Shown here: piece after piece, positions 52,001 to 61,867 of the stretch
How positions within the stretch are numbered: the first letter of the stretch is position 1
Layout of the letters: every line of letters starts with the position of its first letter
Assembly (NCBI GenBank): GCA_033675545.1
Contig: JAWDGP010004054.1
Location: 578,501 to 642,500, forward strand
Source of the DNA: Elysia crispata
Lineage: Eukaryota > Mollusca > Gastropoda > Plakobranchidae
DNA length: 64,000 nt
Reading direction: 5' to 3'
Notes under the pieces: model-generated
Told to the model about the DNA's origin: nothing
The model's database searches: none
The model's input: the letters and a program-made list of their open reading frames with translations, nothing else
Program-made: the position numbers and the translations under genes

Positions 52001-55000
52001 TTTAACTTTTTTTTAAATTCTTGTTATCCACATCTGATTATTGTTGTTTTTTTTTCTTTTAGGTTTCTTTTGCAGAATCAGACTGAAATCAAATCTGATC
52101 TAAAGAAAAATCAGCAGACTTTTTCAGAAAAGATCAAAACCTTGGAGGCAAGTCAATCAGTTTATTGTTAAAAGTTACAAGCATATTTTGAGAATTGAAG
52201 GCTGTTTTTTGAGAGAGAGGAGGAAGAGGTTTAGGTGCGAAAAGGGGGAGGGGGAAAGTATAAATTTATTATTCCATTTTAGATTTTCTTATATCTAAAT
52301 CCCCAATCTTGGGAGCTTGTTTTCTCTTTATTTCATTGAAGACTGATCTTGTGTTTATTTCAGACATTTTTTTTTCTTCTTGTTGAAAATATTTTTTTTA
52401 AAGTTTCCTTGTTACTTAAAGTGGTCCTGATTTAAAAAAAAATTTAATCCAGCCATAAAAGTAAAAAGCTGTGTAAAGAAAAATATTTTTATTTACTTGT
52501 GTTTTCAATTGAGATGTTTTCACAAAGTGAAGTGTACAGGATTTTTTTTTATTATGTCACAGTAGGTTAAATATTTTGTGCACAGTATCTTGATTTCAGA
52601 ATTTGAATGAAATTTGAAAAAAATCAATACCAAGTCTTTTGCTACTGTATTTTTTTTTCGTTTTTCATGTAATCTTTCTAGAAATAGACCTCATGGGTTA
52701 GATGATTGGAAATGAAATTTGGAGGTGATTTTTTGGAAGACTGTTTAGTAGCTTACATATAGCAAAATGGCTTTTGTATCTAATACAAAGTTTGAGACTG
52801 AGAAGAGACAGCGTTTCCTGAGTGATGAGATTTGCCTGTTCTTCAGAATTGTCTCTTCCATAGACACTTTTTATCTTTCAAGTGTATAAAAAAAAGATAG
52901 AACAAATAATAAATAATATGGTACTCAAGCATGATTGTCCGTTCAAATTAACAGGTGGGGAAGACAACTTCATAGAAGAAATGCAAATTCCACAAAAAAT
53001 ATTAGACTTATATTATGCAGAGCCACACAACTGCACCGAAGAATTGCAAACTTAACACGATGAACAGGTGTGGTCGACTACAACAGTAAAGAAAAGCAAA
53101 CTTTACAACAATAATAGAGCCACTCATAGCAGTTTTACAGTTTTAAAACAGTATAATTATATAGAACCTTGAGACACTGGAATTCTTTTAACGTTGTCAT
53201 GAAGATATTCTTTATGTGAAGTAGAGATTTCAAACAAAAAAGTAACCTAAATTTTGGTACTTTCTTTTAAGCAGCTTTCTTTCCAGTTCATCCCTCCACC
53301 AAGACCATAATGTGGCATTGATCACCCATTACAGTTACAATGTAGTGCTTGACCTGATGTGGTGGGAAAGTACTCTCCAGTACAAAGTAAAAGCAAGCGA
53401 CTGCTGAGACAATATTCAGAGAAAAAATTTTTAAGGCCCTGGATTTTAAAAAATATATTGGGTTACCCTGGATTACTATTGTTTATAATTATTCTAGATC
53501 TAGTCACATTTTGTATAACTCGTGCATGACAAATTAAGAGTTGCAAGTTAATAAAATGGCTCTTGAATGTTTCTATGATTCCTTGTTGACGATTAGTGGA
53601 TTGCTGGAGTATTGAAGTATGAAACACATGCAAAAGAAGCAGAACTTGTATAATTCACAACTGCTGCTCTGGAAGAAAAGATGACAATGACAGTTCTTAA
53701 AATACTGATCCCCACTCACTACTTCTGTCCTGTACAGAACTGCATGTTTTCCATGATGTTTTTGTCTTTATGCTGGAGGAGGTGAAATTTCACTTGATTT
53801 TTAATTTTTTCAGTTTTTCACCATTTAAAAAATAATTTCTTATATAAGAGTCATTCAATTTGGAAACTGGAAAACATTAACACAGTGTTTTAAATGTTTT
53901 TTCGTTCATGATAACAATTTGGCAAGGAAAATTGAAAAAAAAATTAATTGCAATAAATATTGAGTAGTTTTGGAGATCGGGTAGAAAGAAGTGAAAGTTG
54001 CCTTTTATAATAAAGATATTTATAAAGCAATGCAAATCAAGTTGAATCAAGAAAGCTCCTCTCCTTACTTCTTCTCTACTTCAGCAAATGTATTATACCT
54101 ACGAAAATGAATAGTAATTATCAATGTAAAGAAATGAAATTTATTATACTACTCTATTATGGTTTTTTTTTTCTATTATTTTGTCCTAATATAATAATTT
54201 AACTTCAGTAATGCTAATTTCAAAATGATAAAATAATTTAAAGAAACTGATGTCATGATTTCATGGAAAATTTTCTTTAGAATAATATGTTTATACAATG
54301 TGAAGAAATTGTTGCATTAAATTTACTTGTATGGTGAGAACAAGGATACAGGAGGAGGGGAAGGAGCTCTCATAGGTTTCACACTGAAACAAGCATTCTT
54401 AGCAAATATTATATTGTTATCTTATAGTGGAATCCACTTAAAGTCAACACCTTTTAAAGAGCAACTCTTGCTGAAAGCCAGCTCTATTAGGCAGTCTTAT
54501 TTTGTATTTCTTTATATATTGTAATGGTTAGAGTCAACTTTTTTCAGTCCCAAAATGTCGACTTAATTCAAATTGCACTGTGTTTTATTCATTACATGTT
54601 TTAGCATGGACATGGCATGTGCCTTTTTTTTTTTTTGAACTTTAAAACAAACTGGCTCATGCTCACCTTAGAATTAGATTTGATATGCCAGTTGTTGTTC
54701 ATTCATACCTTTTTAAAGTGCAAATAGTTGTAAGAGTTTGAAACTTTTTAGAGGGTTTTATGCAGTAAAGAGGGGGGAAGGATCGTTTTCTGCTTTGGAT
54801 TTAAAAAAAAATTGTGAATCGGCATTTTTAATTTTTCTAGAATCTTTTTTTTTTTTCTGATCCACAAAATTTTGGGAGCATAGCAGTTTTGAGGTTGTGT
54901 CAGGTCTGTCTTTTATCCTTTGTTATTAGTCTGGCAAAAAACTGAGAATTTAAAAGAGCTTGCTTGTGCAGTCCTTCTTCCTTCTGTTTCACCATCTCTC

Positions 55001-55233
55001 AACTCAATCAATGGGCAGGACTTTGTATCCTTGACTCAGGACTGGTGATAAATCATCAAAGCAGGCAATGACCAGATTCAAACACATTTTGTGAAATTGT
55101 AAGCGGGTCTGCAGAGTGTAACAGGTTATTTTTTTCTCCTCCGCAGGCATCGAAAGAATATCTTCAGAAGAACATAGAGGAGTGCAAGAACAGCGTGAGA
55201 GAGTTGGTAATGACCAAACAGAGCAGCCGCTGA
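45974..55233 (+). CDS. PFDN1: Prefoldin subunit 1, complete, four exons
   Basis: Beta-type subunit of the hexameric prefoldin chaperone, which hands unfolded tubulin and actin to the CCT chaperonin in the cytosol. Exons 45,974-46,015, 48,231-48,397, 52,063-52,147 and 55,147-55,233 give 126 residues, close to the usual 122 or so. Seen: MASTGQISDPELAN leader, AFAELSMKKIQAEGQIRLSN helix with NAQIESLNRKIQHSQ, then the YKAVGRM/FLLQNQTEIKSDL junction corresponding to the family's YEGVGRMF.LQ hairpin. The second helix runs KIKTLE/ASKEYLQKNIEECK to VMTKQSSR and TGA. Phases 0, 2 and 0 match across all introns. Intron 3 starts with GC (gag|gcaagt). No residues appear to be missing. Confidence 0.94.
46016..48230 (+). 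other. PFDN1 intron 1
   Basis: GT-AG intron of 2,215 bp with T-runs at about 46,760 and 46,890 and a SINE-like remnant near 47,839. Nothing else recognised. Confidence 0.75.
47839..47945 (+). mobile_element. Possible tRNA-head SINE remnant
   Basis: AGGAGCCCTTGGCATTTAGAAGG resembles a tRNA start with A box. GGGTTCGAGTCTCAC, an almost perfect B box, follows at the expected distance. The B box and its TCTCAC flank match the SINE-like copy at 2,187-2,380; the bodies have diverged. Confidence 0.5.
48231..48397 (+). CDS. PFDN1: PFDN1 exon 2: first coiled-coil arm
   Basis: Fifty-five codons plus two bases, covering the first long helix and the beta hairpin up to VGR. Acceptor ttttcag, donor gtaagt. 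The ATG of VGRM is split across the intron. Confidence 0.93.
48600..49019. mobile_element. MITE-like element, about 420 bp
   Basis: Left end AGGTTTTGCAGACGAGGCTAA and the reverse complement of the right end, AGGTTTTGCAGACGGCTTAA, share a 14-bp perfect terminal inverted repeat plus further similarity. No coding capacity and no clear target duplication, so the superfamily is unknown. Confidence 0.7.
49310..50016. mobile_element. Tigger/pogo-like nonautonomous element, about 707 bp
   Basis: Bounded by TA on both sides with ends CAGTAGACCTCAGATATAAC and, in reverse complement, CAGTGGACCTTGACTATTAA. CAGT(A/G)GACCT ends plus a TA target are typical of the pogo/Tigger group of Tc1/mariner. The interior has CA-rich and CT-rich tracts and no transposase. 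Confidence 0.6.
50210..51740 (-). pseudogene. Decayed Helitron Rep/helicase fragment
   Basis: Helitrons are rolling-circle DNA transposons. Read on minus, the family blocks appear in the right order but in shifting frames: AIQYPLLFP (about 51,700), YAKIE.QRLQ.., SADGDLRNVGQR (about 51,430), LPATFTGGPRYM (about 51,390), NPKWTEIRQNLQQAYDRPDL (about 51,270), FQKRGLLGAHILLWL (about 51,120), IHGPCGYIN (about 50,990), then an open stretch 50,689-50,306 with DEIKNFVNACYIVSPEACCR, FHERHPGIVQLAVHLENK and further helicase-linker text down to about 50,210. The two-histidine catalytic motif reads GAH where the family has HAH. Stops and frameshifts are frequent; no helicase core is present. Confidence 0.85.
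52063..52147 (+). CDS. PFDN1: PFDN1 exon 3: hairpin to second helix
   Basis: Encodes FLLQNQTEIKSDLKKNQQTF and SEKIKTLE. Acceptor ttttag. The 3' edge is a GC donor, gag|gcaagt. The only nearby GT donor would break the frame and the family alignment. Confidence 0.9.
52148..55146 (+). other. PFDN1 intron 3 (GC-AG)
   Basis: Intron of 2,999 bp starting gcaagt and ending ccgcag. AT-rich with many T-runs. A possible small MITE lies at 54,425-54,580; nothing else seen. Confidence 0.8.
54425..54580. mobile_element. Possible short Tigger-like MITE
   Basis: The left end TAGTGGAATCCACTTAAAGT and the reverse complement of the right end, CAGTGCAATTTGAATTAAGT, share an imperfect pattern that continues as GTC.ACA. 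Length 156 bp. Ends are imperfect and the TA target duplication is not clean. Confidence 0.35.
55147..55233 (+). CDS. PFDN1: PFDN1 exon 4: second helix and stop
   Basis: Encodes ASKEYLQKNIEECKNSVREL and VMTKQSSR then TGA at 55,231-55,233. Acceptor ccgcag. Confidence 0.92.
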   Translation, partial: ASKEYLQKNIEECKNSVRELVMTKQSSR

Positions 55234-55873
55234 CACTGATAGGGTGCCTAGTTTTAATTGTGCTGTTTGTATGGGTGAATACAATTTGGATGTGATGATA
55301 TTGTTTTTGTTTGCATGTGGCGATGATTCTTGTGTAGTTATGTTGTATGCACAGTAACGTAGAGAGCAGTTTCTTGCTTCTAAGTATGCTTCTGAAAAAG
55401 TGACAGAGAGTCTAGGAACATAATTAAAGACAGAGAGAGAGAGTGTGCGTGTGTGTGTGGAATACAGAGAGGGTTTTAGTAAATGGAGAGAGGAGGTATG
55501 GGGGTTGCTAAAAGAGGGAACAAAACTAACCTTGCTAGTTTAAAAACAAGTTTGTGTGAAAGATGAATTAATCAAAGTGTTTCAGTGTTTTTAAGCTTAA
55601 ATTGGCATTGTACCTGTTAACAAAAAAAATTCAGAGTTTTGTTGGGGTTTTTTTTTTTCAGACCACAAACAATTTTTTATATAAGTCCATGTAGTCACTC
55701 TTGTAGGTCTAGAGAAAAAGAATATTTTCAGTTCAAGCCAGTGTGATTTAAATGTGAAAGTAAACATGATCAAGCACAGTGAGTATTGCAGGTTGGGTTT
55801 CCATGTGCATGTGGAGATCCTTTTGATACACAACATTTAGAGAACTCGAGAGAACATTTTCCATAGAAGATGT

Positions 55874-55879
55874 AATAAA
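55874..55879 (+). promoter_or_regulatory. Polyadenylation signal for PFDN1
   Basis: First AATAAA after the PFDN1 stop codon, 640 bp downstream, followed by T-rich sequence. Confidence 0.55.
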
Positions 55880-57200
55880 GCTTTGATAACTTTCCATACA
55901 ATTATTTTGTTTTCATTCATTTCTTTGTGATTGTTTTTTTTTTTATATAATTATTGTTTCCATTGTTTTATTATTTCCACAAAGACTTTGCCATTTTGTG
56001 TAAAACATACAAAAAGGCTTTTTTTTTAATTCAGTTATATTTTTTTCAATAATTGAAGATAAAAAAGGGTAGTCGCAGCACCAATATTTCATGCAACTGC
56101 TACATGTTAAATGCATCTTATATTTTTGTGGTTTGCTCAGACACTCTTAATAGTTGAGATAAAACTCCATCAGTAGAGGCAAGCATCTTCCAGAACGCTC
56201 CAGGTGAACATTTAAATACACACTATGTCATAACAAAATAACCGGCAGGGCTCCTATTTTCAAATCAATTCAAGTGGTTGTTCCACCCTTTTGTTTCTAT
56301 CTTAAGGAGTATTCAAACCCTTATTTTCAAAACCTAAAGGGTCACTGCTTTTTGTTCATGAACTAATCCTCGCAAGTAAATAGTATGTCGTATTAAAAGT
56401 TTTGCATGAACATCACACACACACACACTTGCTATGACTGAGGCGTGTGTTGTATAGGATCCTGGTCTATGTTGGATCTTGACCGGTCTTCGCCAGGAAG
56501 GAGAGGAGGGCAAATGAGACGAGCCAGATGCATACCACACTCGTTTTAAAGGGTATGCAAACCCCCGGTATAGAATTCTAGAGAGTGAATCTCACGCATC
56601 ATATAAAGATTTAAGGTGTAATCTAAGGCTCTAATGCGTCAAATACGCACATCTGTGCGTCGATGGGAGCCCTGAACCGGATTTGAGAATCCTTTCATAT
56701 TACATGTATTACGCCATCAAATAACCATTTGTATTAATGTATCGCTTTCCTTTGCTCTTCTCCCTCTCTCTGTTTTATGATGTGAAGTAAACTTTACCAA
56801 AAACAAAAGGACAGCAATGCTGTTTGCTACATGTATTCATTCCGTTTCAAATCAAAATGTTCAGCAATAGCTCTAAGAAACGTAATATAAATTTTTAGTA
56901 TTTAGATCTATGTGCGGTCTCCTTCCTCTTCATGTAGTTCAGTTAGTTCTTCCTTACACTCAGCAAATGACCATGAATGTGTGTATAATATACTATAAAT
57001 TATTAGTTTTATTACTCATGTGGTTTTTTTTTAACAAAACTTAGGTATGTCACCATTTGTCTCTAATACAAGAAGGAAATGATTTCTTTTAATCGCTGAA
57101 ATCATTTTCTGCTACATGTACTTGAGCTCTAAAATAATACTAATCAGCTGAAATAACAAAATTTAAATATTTATCAAGGTTCTAAGTTGAATTGCCCACC
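55880..57200. other. Intergenic region after PFDN1
   Basis: AT-rich with no recognised gene. The stretch 56,400-56,700 has somewhat higher GC but no coding signal I trust. Confidence 0.6.
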
Positions 57201-57892
57201 CTGCAAATCATGTAATTTTAGACGTCGCAAGACATATGTTAGTGTGGGGCCGTATGTGAGGACGCGTCTGTAGACCGACGCGCTCTCCGCCTGTGACCCG
57301 TCGTGTTACCATGCTAACCATCTGGGGGGAAAGGTCCCTGGAGTCTCCTACCCCGGAGCCATCTAATCTACCTTGCCCACCCACCAAGAGGAAACACGAG
57401 CCCGGCCTCGGGTCTTGGGCTGCTAAAAACCAGGCCCTTGCCGTCGATTTCATCGTCTGATGCGATGGAATCGCCAGGCCGGCCGCTACCCGCCCTGACC
57501 GTACCGCTTTGACTCGCGGTGGAAGTGTCGAGGCCCCCGCGGAAGCCTCTACCGGCACACGTCGGTGAAAGGGGGAGCGGGCCTGCATCGAACCACACGC
57601 AGGCGCCGGCCTAAGCCTACGCCCCGGAAACGCCGACCAAATTCCGAGAAACGAGGGGGAACGAAAAAAGACCTGCGGCATATCACTAAAGCCCCCTTCA
57701 GACGCACAGTTTTTTGTTTCCGGTAAAGCCATCCGGTCAGTTGAAACTGACACTAACCGGATTAGCAATCATAGGACCGTTTACATGCATCAGTTGGATA
57801 TCAGTTGACCTGATCATTCAAATCTTGGCCTAGATGATGACATCATTGGGTTGTCGTATCTAGTTCGCGCGAAATTCAAAACGTTCACAAAA

Positions 57893-58369
57893 ATGGAGGA
57901 TGAACAACATGATTTCGATGTAGCAGCGTTTGTTATTCTCTTAAAGTCCAGAAAGAAGCATAAACGTAGGATTATTTGGACGACAAATTGGCTATTAAAA
58001 AGAAATATTTACACTCATCCTAAACTCCTGGAAGAATTACGGGTATACCCAGAAGACTTCAATAATTTTTTAAGGATGGATGAGGCGACGTACCTATATT
58101 TACTTCGCATTGTAAGTCCGAAAATTGAAAGACAATCAACTGTGATGAGAGAAGCAATCTCTCCACATCAGAGATTGACCGCAACTCTTCGGTTTCTAGC
58201 GACAGGTGCAAACTATAAGGATTTGAAATTTTCAGCTTGCATTTCTGCTCCTTCGCTGTGCCAAATAATTCCAGAGACCTGCTCAGCAATTTACGATGCT
58301 TTGTCCTTGGCGAATTTGTTCGAATATTCTTTTGATTTAACTTTCCATAAAGCTGGTAGGGAACGATAA
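57893..58369 (+). CDS. Harbinger transposase, N-terminal fragment (158 codons)
   Basis: Starts at ATG 57,893 (MEDEQHDFDVAAF). The pattern is a basic segment (KSRKKHKRRIIWTTNW), LLEELRVYPEDFNNFLRMDE, IERQSTVMREAISPHQRLTA, TLRFLATGANYKDL and SACISAPSLCQIIPETCSAI. This matches the helix-turn-helix half of HARBI1-type transposases in order and spacing. The frame stops at TAA after HKAGRER, just before the DDE catalytic domain would start. A possible donor (gctg|gtaggg) lies at the break, but no DDE sequence follows inside the element. Full-length relatives are about 350-400 residues. Probably a dead fragment; a DNA-binding-only product is possible. Confidence 0.85.
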   Translation: MEDEQHDFDVAAFVILLKSRKKHKRRIIWTTNWLLKRNIYTHPKLLEELRVYPEDFNNFLRMDEATYLYLLRIVSPKIERQSTVMREAISPHQRLTATLRFLATGANYKDLKFSACISAPSLCQIIPETCSAIYDALSLANLFEYSFDLTFHKAGRER

Positions 58370-58522
58370 ATTTCTATAAACTCCAAGACAGTTTGTTTGT
58401 TACTCCAGCCTGACATCGTAAGCCTACACCCTACATACACATTACAATCAGAGTACACTGCACTGACTAAATGCGGTCTTGATCTAGATTGAGAATATTC
58501 TTCTTCTCAAAGGAAAAAAACC

Positions 58523-58592
<70 letters not shown>
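58523..58592. repeat. (AAT)n microsatellite inside the Harbinger element
   Basis: About 23 uninterrupted AAT triplets in the internal part of the Harbinger derivative. Confidence 0.95.
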
Positions 58593-58595
<3 letters not shown>

Positions 58596-58682
58596 CAGTT
58601 CAGTAGGCCGTGGGCAGACTTTAAAAATGGTATGTGGAACGTTAAACGAAACACACACACCTAAACACACATACATAAATTA

Positions 58683-58699
58683 CCCCCCCCCCCCCCCCA
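58683..58699. repeat. Poly(C) run
   Basis: About 17 consecutive C residues within the Harbinger element. Confidence 0.9.
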
Positions 58700-59334
58700 C
58701 AAACACAAGATGGGCTAGGCTAGGGCCTATGTAGTTACATAACCAATGATTGTTTTCATTTTTTAATTTATCGTTAAATTCTGTTCCTCGCGTAAATTTG
58801 ACTAATTGAAGGTCGCTGATCACGAAAATCGTATTAATTTTTAGATTGGACCGGTAGTTCAAAATATTTTTATTCGTATTTTTAGCTCCGCGCGCGGCAA
58901 GATCAGAGTAACGACCTCAAGGCGCCAATGCCCCAGTTCACTGGATGTTCACCGGATGGGAAATATCTAGCTGCGCCAGATATCAAGGTATCCGGTACGA
59001 TTTTTGTCAAGCCGCTTCTTTGCATTACTATTTTTATTCTCATGGACTGACCGGGTGGCTTTATCGGATACAAAAAAAATGTGCGTCTGAAGGGGACTTA
59101 AGACACCTCAGGGAGAGCCCGGGCGGGAATGCCGCCTAAGACGCCCGGAGGCTGATCGCCGCTAGTGGCCGCGACTCTTGCGCTCGCCACCTCCTGCGAA
59201 CGCTTCATGAAAAAGCCCGTGAGAGATCTCGTCCAAGATCGGGCCCAGCACCCCAGATCCACACTGGTTTCGTCAAGCCCGACCCCCGATTGAGTTTCAA
59301 TCAAATTCTTTGCCTTTAGCTTGACTCAATGATT

Positions 59335-59484
59335 GTCATCAAGAATATCACTATCAGTATCTTCCTCTTTGACTGCCATACACATAGAACCAGAATTAGA
59401 CACAAATGTGGTAAGCACCTCCATATCCTGAATCGTGAATGCCCAAAGCCTCTGACCATAGATGTGCAGATCTAAAATTTTTAC
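59335..59484 (-). other. Short open segment with acidic end, possible coding remnant
   Basis: On minus, a frame of about 50 codons reads KILDLHIYGQRLWAFTIQDM then a segment ending EEDTDSDILDDNH and TGA. An acidic C-terminus just before a stop looks protein-like, but no family, start or convincing splice site was found. It borders the decayed coding region to its right and may belong to the same repeat. Confidence 0.25.
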
Positions 59485-59559
59485 TAGTCTTTGTCAACAC
59501 TAGGCAGATATTTTTTTCCCAAGTTTAATATGGTTACACTTAGAGCAAACAGTTGAAGT

Positions 59560-61085
59560 TTTATAAGAAATGAGTGACACATATTGTGATAAACGATGAA
59601 AAAGTTAAGGACAAGCTTTTTAAAGAGAAAATGAAATGCCAGATCGTGCTGCAAATAATATGAAGCTCTTTGACAATAAGTTGCACGATTTCAAGAAAGT
59701 CACACTTGAAGATGATGTTAACACACATTTCCTTTTCTGCAATGCTCATTTTCTTCTAAGAGTAACAACTGCAACAGAAAAGGCGGCAAAAGGAATAGAG
59801 AGAGAACATGGAAGTTAGAGAGACAATTTTAAAGCGTTGTCTTCCTTTCAAGGAGTAATTGAGAGTTCAGCACAGAGGCTGAAGTCTTGGGCTCTCGCGG
59901 GGATGAAAAGTCAGGGTGTGGACAAGATAGCTGACACATTGTGCTTTGTATGGAATAAGTTCAAAATTTAACAGATTCAACAACTTGCTTGAAAATCCAA
60001 AGCTCTCATGAGTCATCACCACCACCACATTGAAGAATTTTTGTCAAATTATGCCACAAGAAAAAAAGAAGTGTTCAAAAAGACATTGATGATGCTGTTC
60101 TGCTGTCCATTGTTGATGCAGTGGCACTTTTTTCTAATATTTTTACAACACCCTACTGATCAAAAGCACTCAAAGTTACGGAAGCTTCCCTCCACTTGTA
60201 AAGCTATGGATGCAACTCTGTCGGCATGGTCTAATGACACTGAAGTCTATTGGTGCAATTTGAGACTCATGAAATCTTTACAGGTTTTACTCTCCTAATC
60301 TCGTTTTGAGTGAGTTCATGAAATCCCCTGAATGCCACAAAGAAACTCAGTTGAAAAGTTTTCTAAACTCAGATGTGAAAACAAGTATGATAGGTTATTA
60401 AAAAGACAACTGTCTGATTTTCTTGGAGATGGTGTGTTCTCCCAAGACATACTACAAGACATTCAAGCAGTCCTTGATAGATGTCCACTGACAAATTTAT
60501 CAGGAAATAGATTGTTCGGCGACCTAGATCACCACATGAAACAAACGCCTCATGCGTCAACTGACCACTGTTCCACAATAAGAATGTGGAAACACAAAAA
60601 GTTGCAGGCTTGTTAGAACAAAAAGAAAAAGAGCAAAAGTTAAAAGGCCAAAACCATTTCAGAGGCAAGTTAAAACAGTAAAAATCTGAGGGCGAGGCAT
60701 AAAAAATCTGAAATGTTGATTAAAGACAGACTTAAAGAAAAGCTGAAAGCTAATGAACATCTGAAGAAGGAAAAATTGTTGAAAGATAAGGCTTTTATTA
60801 TTAAGTTTTAAAGCATCTACTTTAACCAAAGTTGTTACAAGTGTTGGGGTTTGTGAAAACAAAGCTGATTTGGATCGCCTGTTTAAAGAAGGCAATACAG
60901 AGGACCTCAAAGCACAAATTCTTTTCAGAAAACTATTCATGAATTGGAAAAAAAATTAAGTTATCAGGACCAGCCCAGATTTTGTATGAGCGATTGCTGA
61001 AACAATTGCAAGAGAAAAAATGGTAGTACCAGTCACTGTGATTCAGACATTAGTCAGGACAGACAGTGATCTATCAGAATAGGAT
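59560..61085 (+). pseudogene. Decayed coding sequence of an unrecognised family
   Basis: The + strand gives protein-like text that moves between frames. It runs MPDRAANNMKLFDNKLHDFK and THFLFCNAHFLLRV (59,636-59,815), VIESSAQRLKSWALAGMKSQ..DKIADTLCFVWNKF (about 59,850-59,970), and HHHHIEEFLSNYATRKKEVF to CKAMDATLSAWSNDTEVYWC (60,008-60,295). Then come FLGDGVFSQDILQDIQAVLD and LSGNRLFGDLDHHMKQTPHA (60,400-60,600), and charged helical text to QILYERLLKQLQEKKW (about 61,025). Stops and frameshifts separate the pieces. It looks intronless and repeat-derived, with a T-run at its end (61,109). I have the impression that similar text occurs in uncharacterised invertebrate proteins but cannot name a family or function. 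Confidence 0.55.
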
Positions 61086-61867
61086 CAGGAGTCAGAGATA
61101 AAACAATTTTTTTTTTTTTTTTTTTTTGGGGGGGGGGGAAGGGGGGCACATGTAAATATGCAACGGATATACAGGTATACTACTTGTAATTAATGTAAAA
61201 AATATCTAGATACGATAAAACTGTTTTTCTCATTCGATAATTCCTTGCCTTTAACAAAAGATAAAAGTAAAGTGACTGTTATCAGATATCATTGATGTCA
61301 ATAATTCACAATTTACGTTGAGAGAGCAATTTGTGATGATTATATTGATGATAATGTGTAAAGTCATAAAATAGCTGAAATATTAAAATAGACTAGTTTA
61401 AACTGTTTATAGCTAAAAAAAAAGAAATGTGTACAGAATTGGATCCAGCAATCCAATTACATGTACATACCAAGTTTTAAGGATATATCTTAAAAATTGC
61501 AAAAGGATTGACCAAAAAGGTGTTTTTTCTCATTTTTTAACCGCTCCAAGGATCAATGTTGGTTCAATTTTGTTGTTCAATATTTCAAAACATTGCTGTG
61601 CCAGCTGCTTTAGAAAAATCACAGTAAAACTATGTATAGCAGCCTATAAGTAACATATGTTTTCTTGGTATAATATTTCAAATTTGTTACTTATGAAGAC
61701 TCAAAGTTGTCTTCTATGTTTTGTGCTAAAAAAAAAGCTTGAGAATTATTCTGTAACATTACTGCTCATGTTACTTCTTAAAATCCATTTCATTCCAAAA
61801 GATAAAACAGGTACTTTTTCTTACTCCTGTCATGCTTAATTTGTGCAAAGATTGCCCAATATATCTA

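Larger units (their letters stand above)
48398..52062 (+). other. PFDN1 intron 2, filled with DNA-transposon remnants
   Basis: GT-AG intron of 3,665 bp. Most of it consists of three remnants, in order: a MITE (48,600-49,019), a Tigger-like element (49,310-50,016) and a Helitron coding fossil on minus (50,210-51,740). Confidence 0.8.
57690..59098 (+). mobile_element. PIF/Harbinger DNA transposon, 1,409-bp deletion derivative
   Basis: Outer 19-bp terminal inverted repeats are AGCCCCCTTCAGACGCACA (57,690-57,708) and, at the right end in reverse complement, AGTCCCCTTCAGACGCACA (59,080-59,098), one mismatch. Similarity continues inward to about 52-53 bp (to 57,741 and from 59,046) through a taaagcca.ccggtcagt block. 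A TAA target duplication sits at 57,687-57,689 and 59,099-59,101, the 3-bp target of this superfamily. The element holds the N-terminal part of the transposase, an (AAT)n tract and a C-run, but not the DDE nuclease domain or the Myb/MADF partner gene, so it cannot move on its own. Confidence 0.92.
57215..59310. mobile_element. GC-rich module interrupted by a Harbinger insertion (unidentified)
   Basis: Sequence at about 57,215-57,689 and 59,099-59,310 is strikingly GC-rich against AT-rich surroundings. It becomes one continuous block of about 690 bp when the Harbinger element and one TAA are removed. Minus-strand reading gives Arg/Pro/Gly-rich open frames (such as 57,768-57,208), but they do not match a family I can name. 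It could be the 5' part of a retroelement or a GC-rich repeat. The abrupt base-composition edges argue for a mobile or foreign segment. Confidence 0.45.

Noticed and set aside
57560-57640. tRNA-like words (GGTTCGATGC on minus) in the GC-rich module
   Set aside because: The B-box-like word lacks a convincing A box and cloverleaf pairing; not called as tRNA or SINE.
57208-57768. 186-codon minus-strand open frame as a host gene
   Set aside because: It crosses the boundary of the Harbinger element at 57,690, so it is chimeric and arose by insertion; no family recognised.
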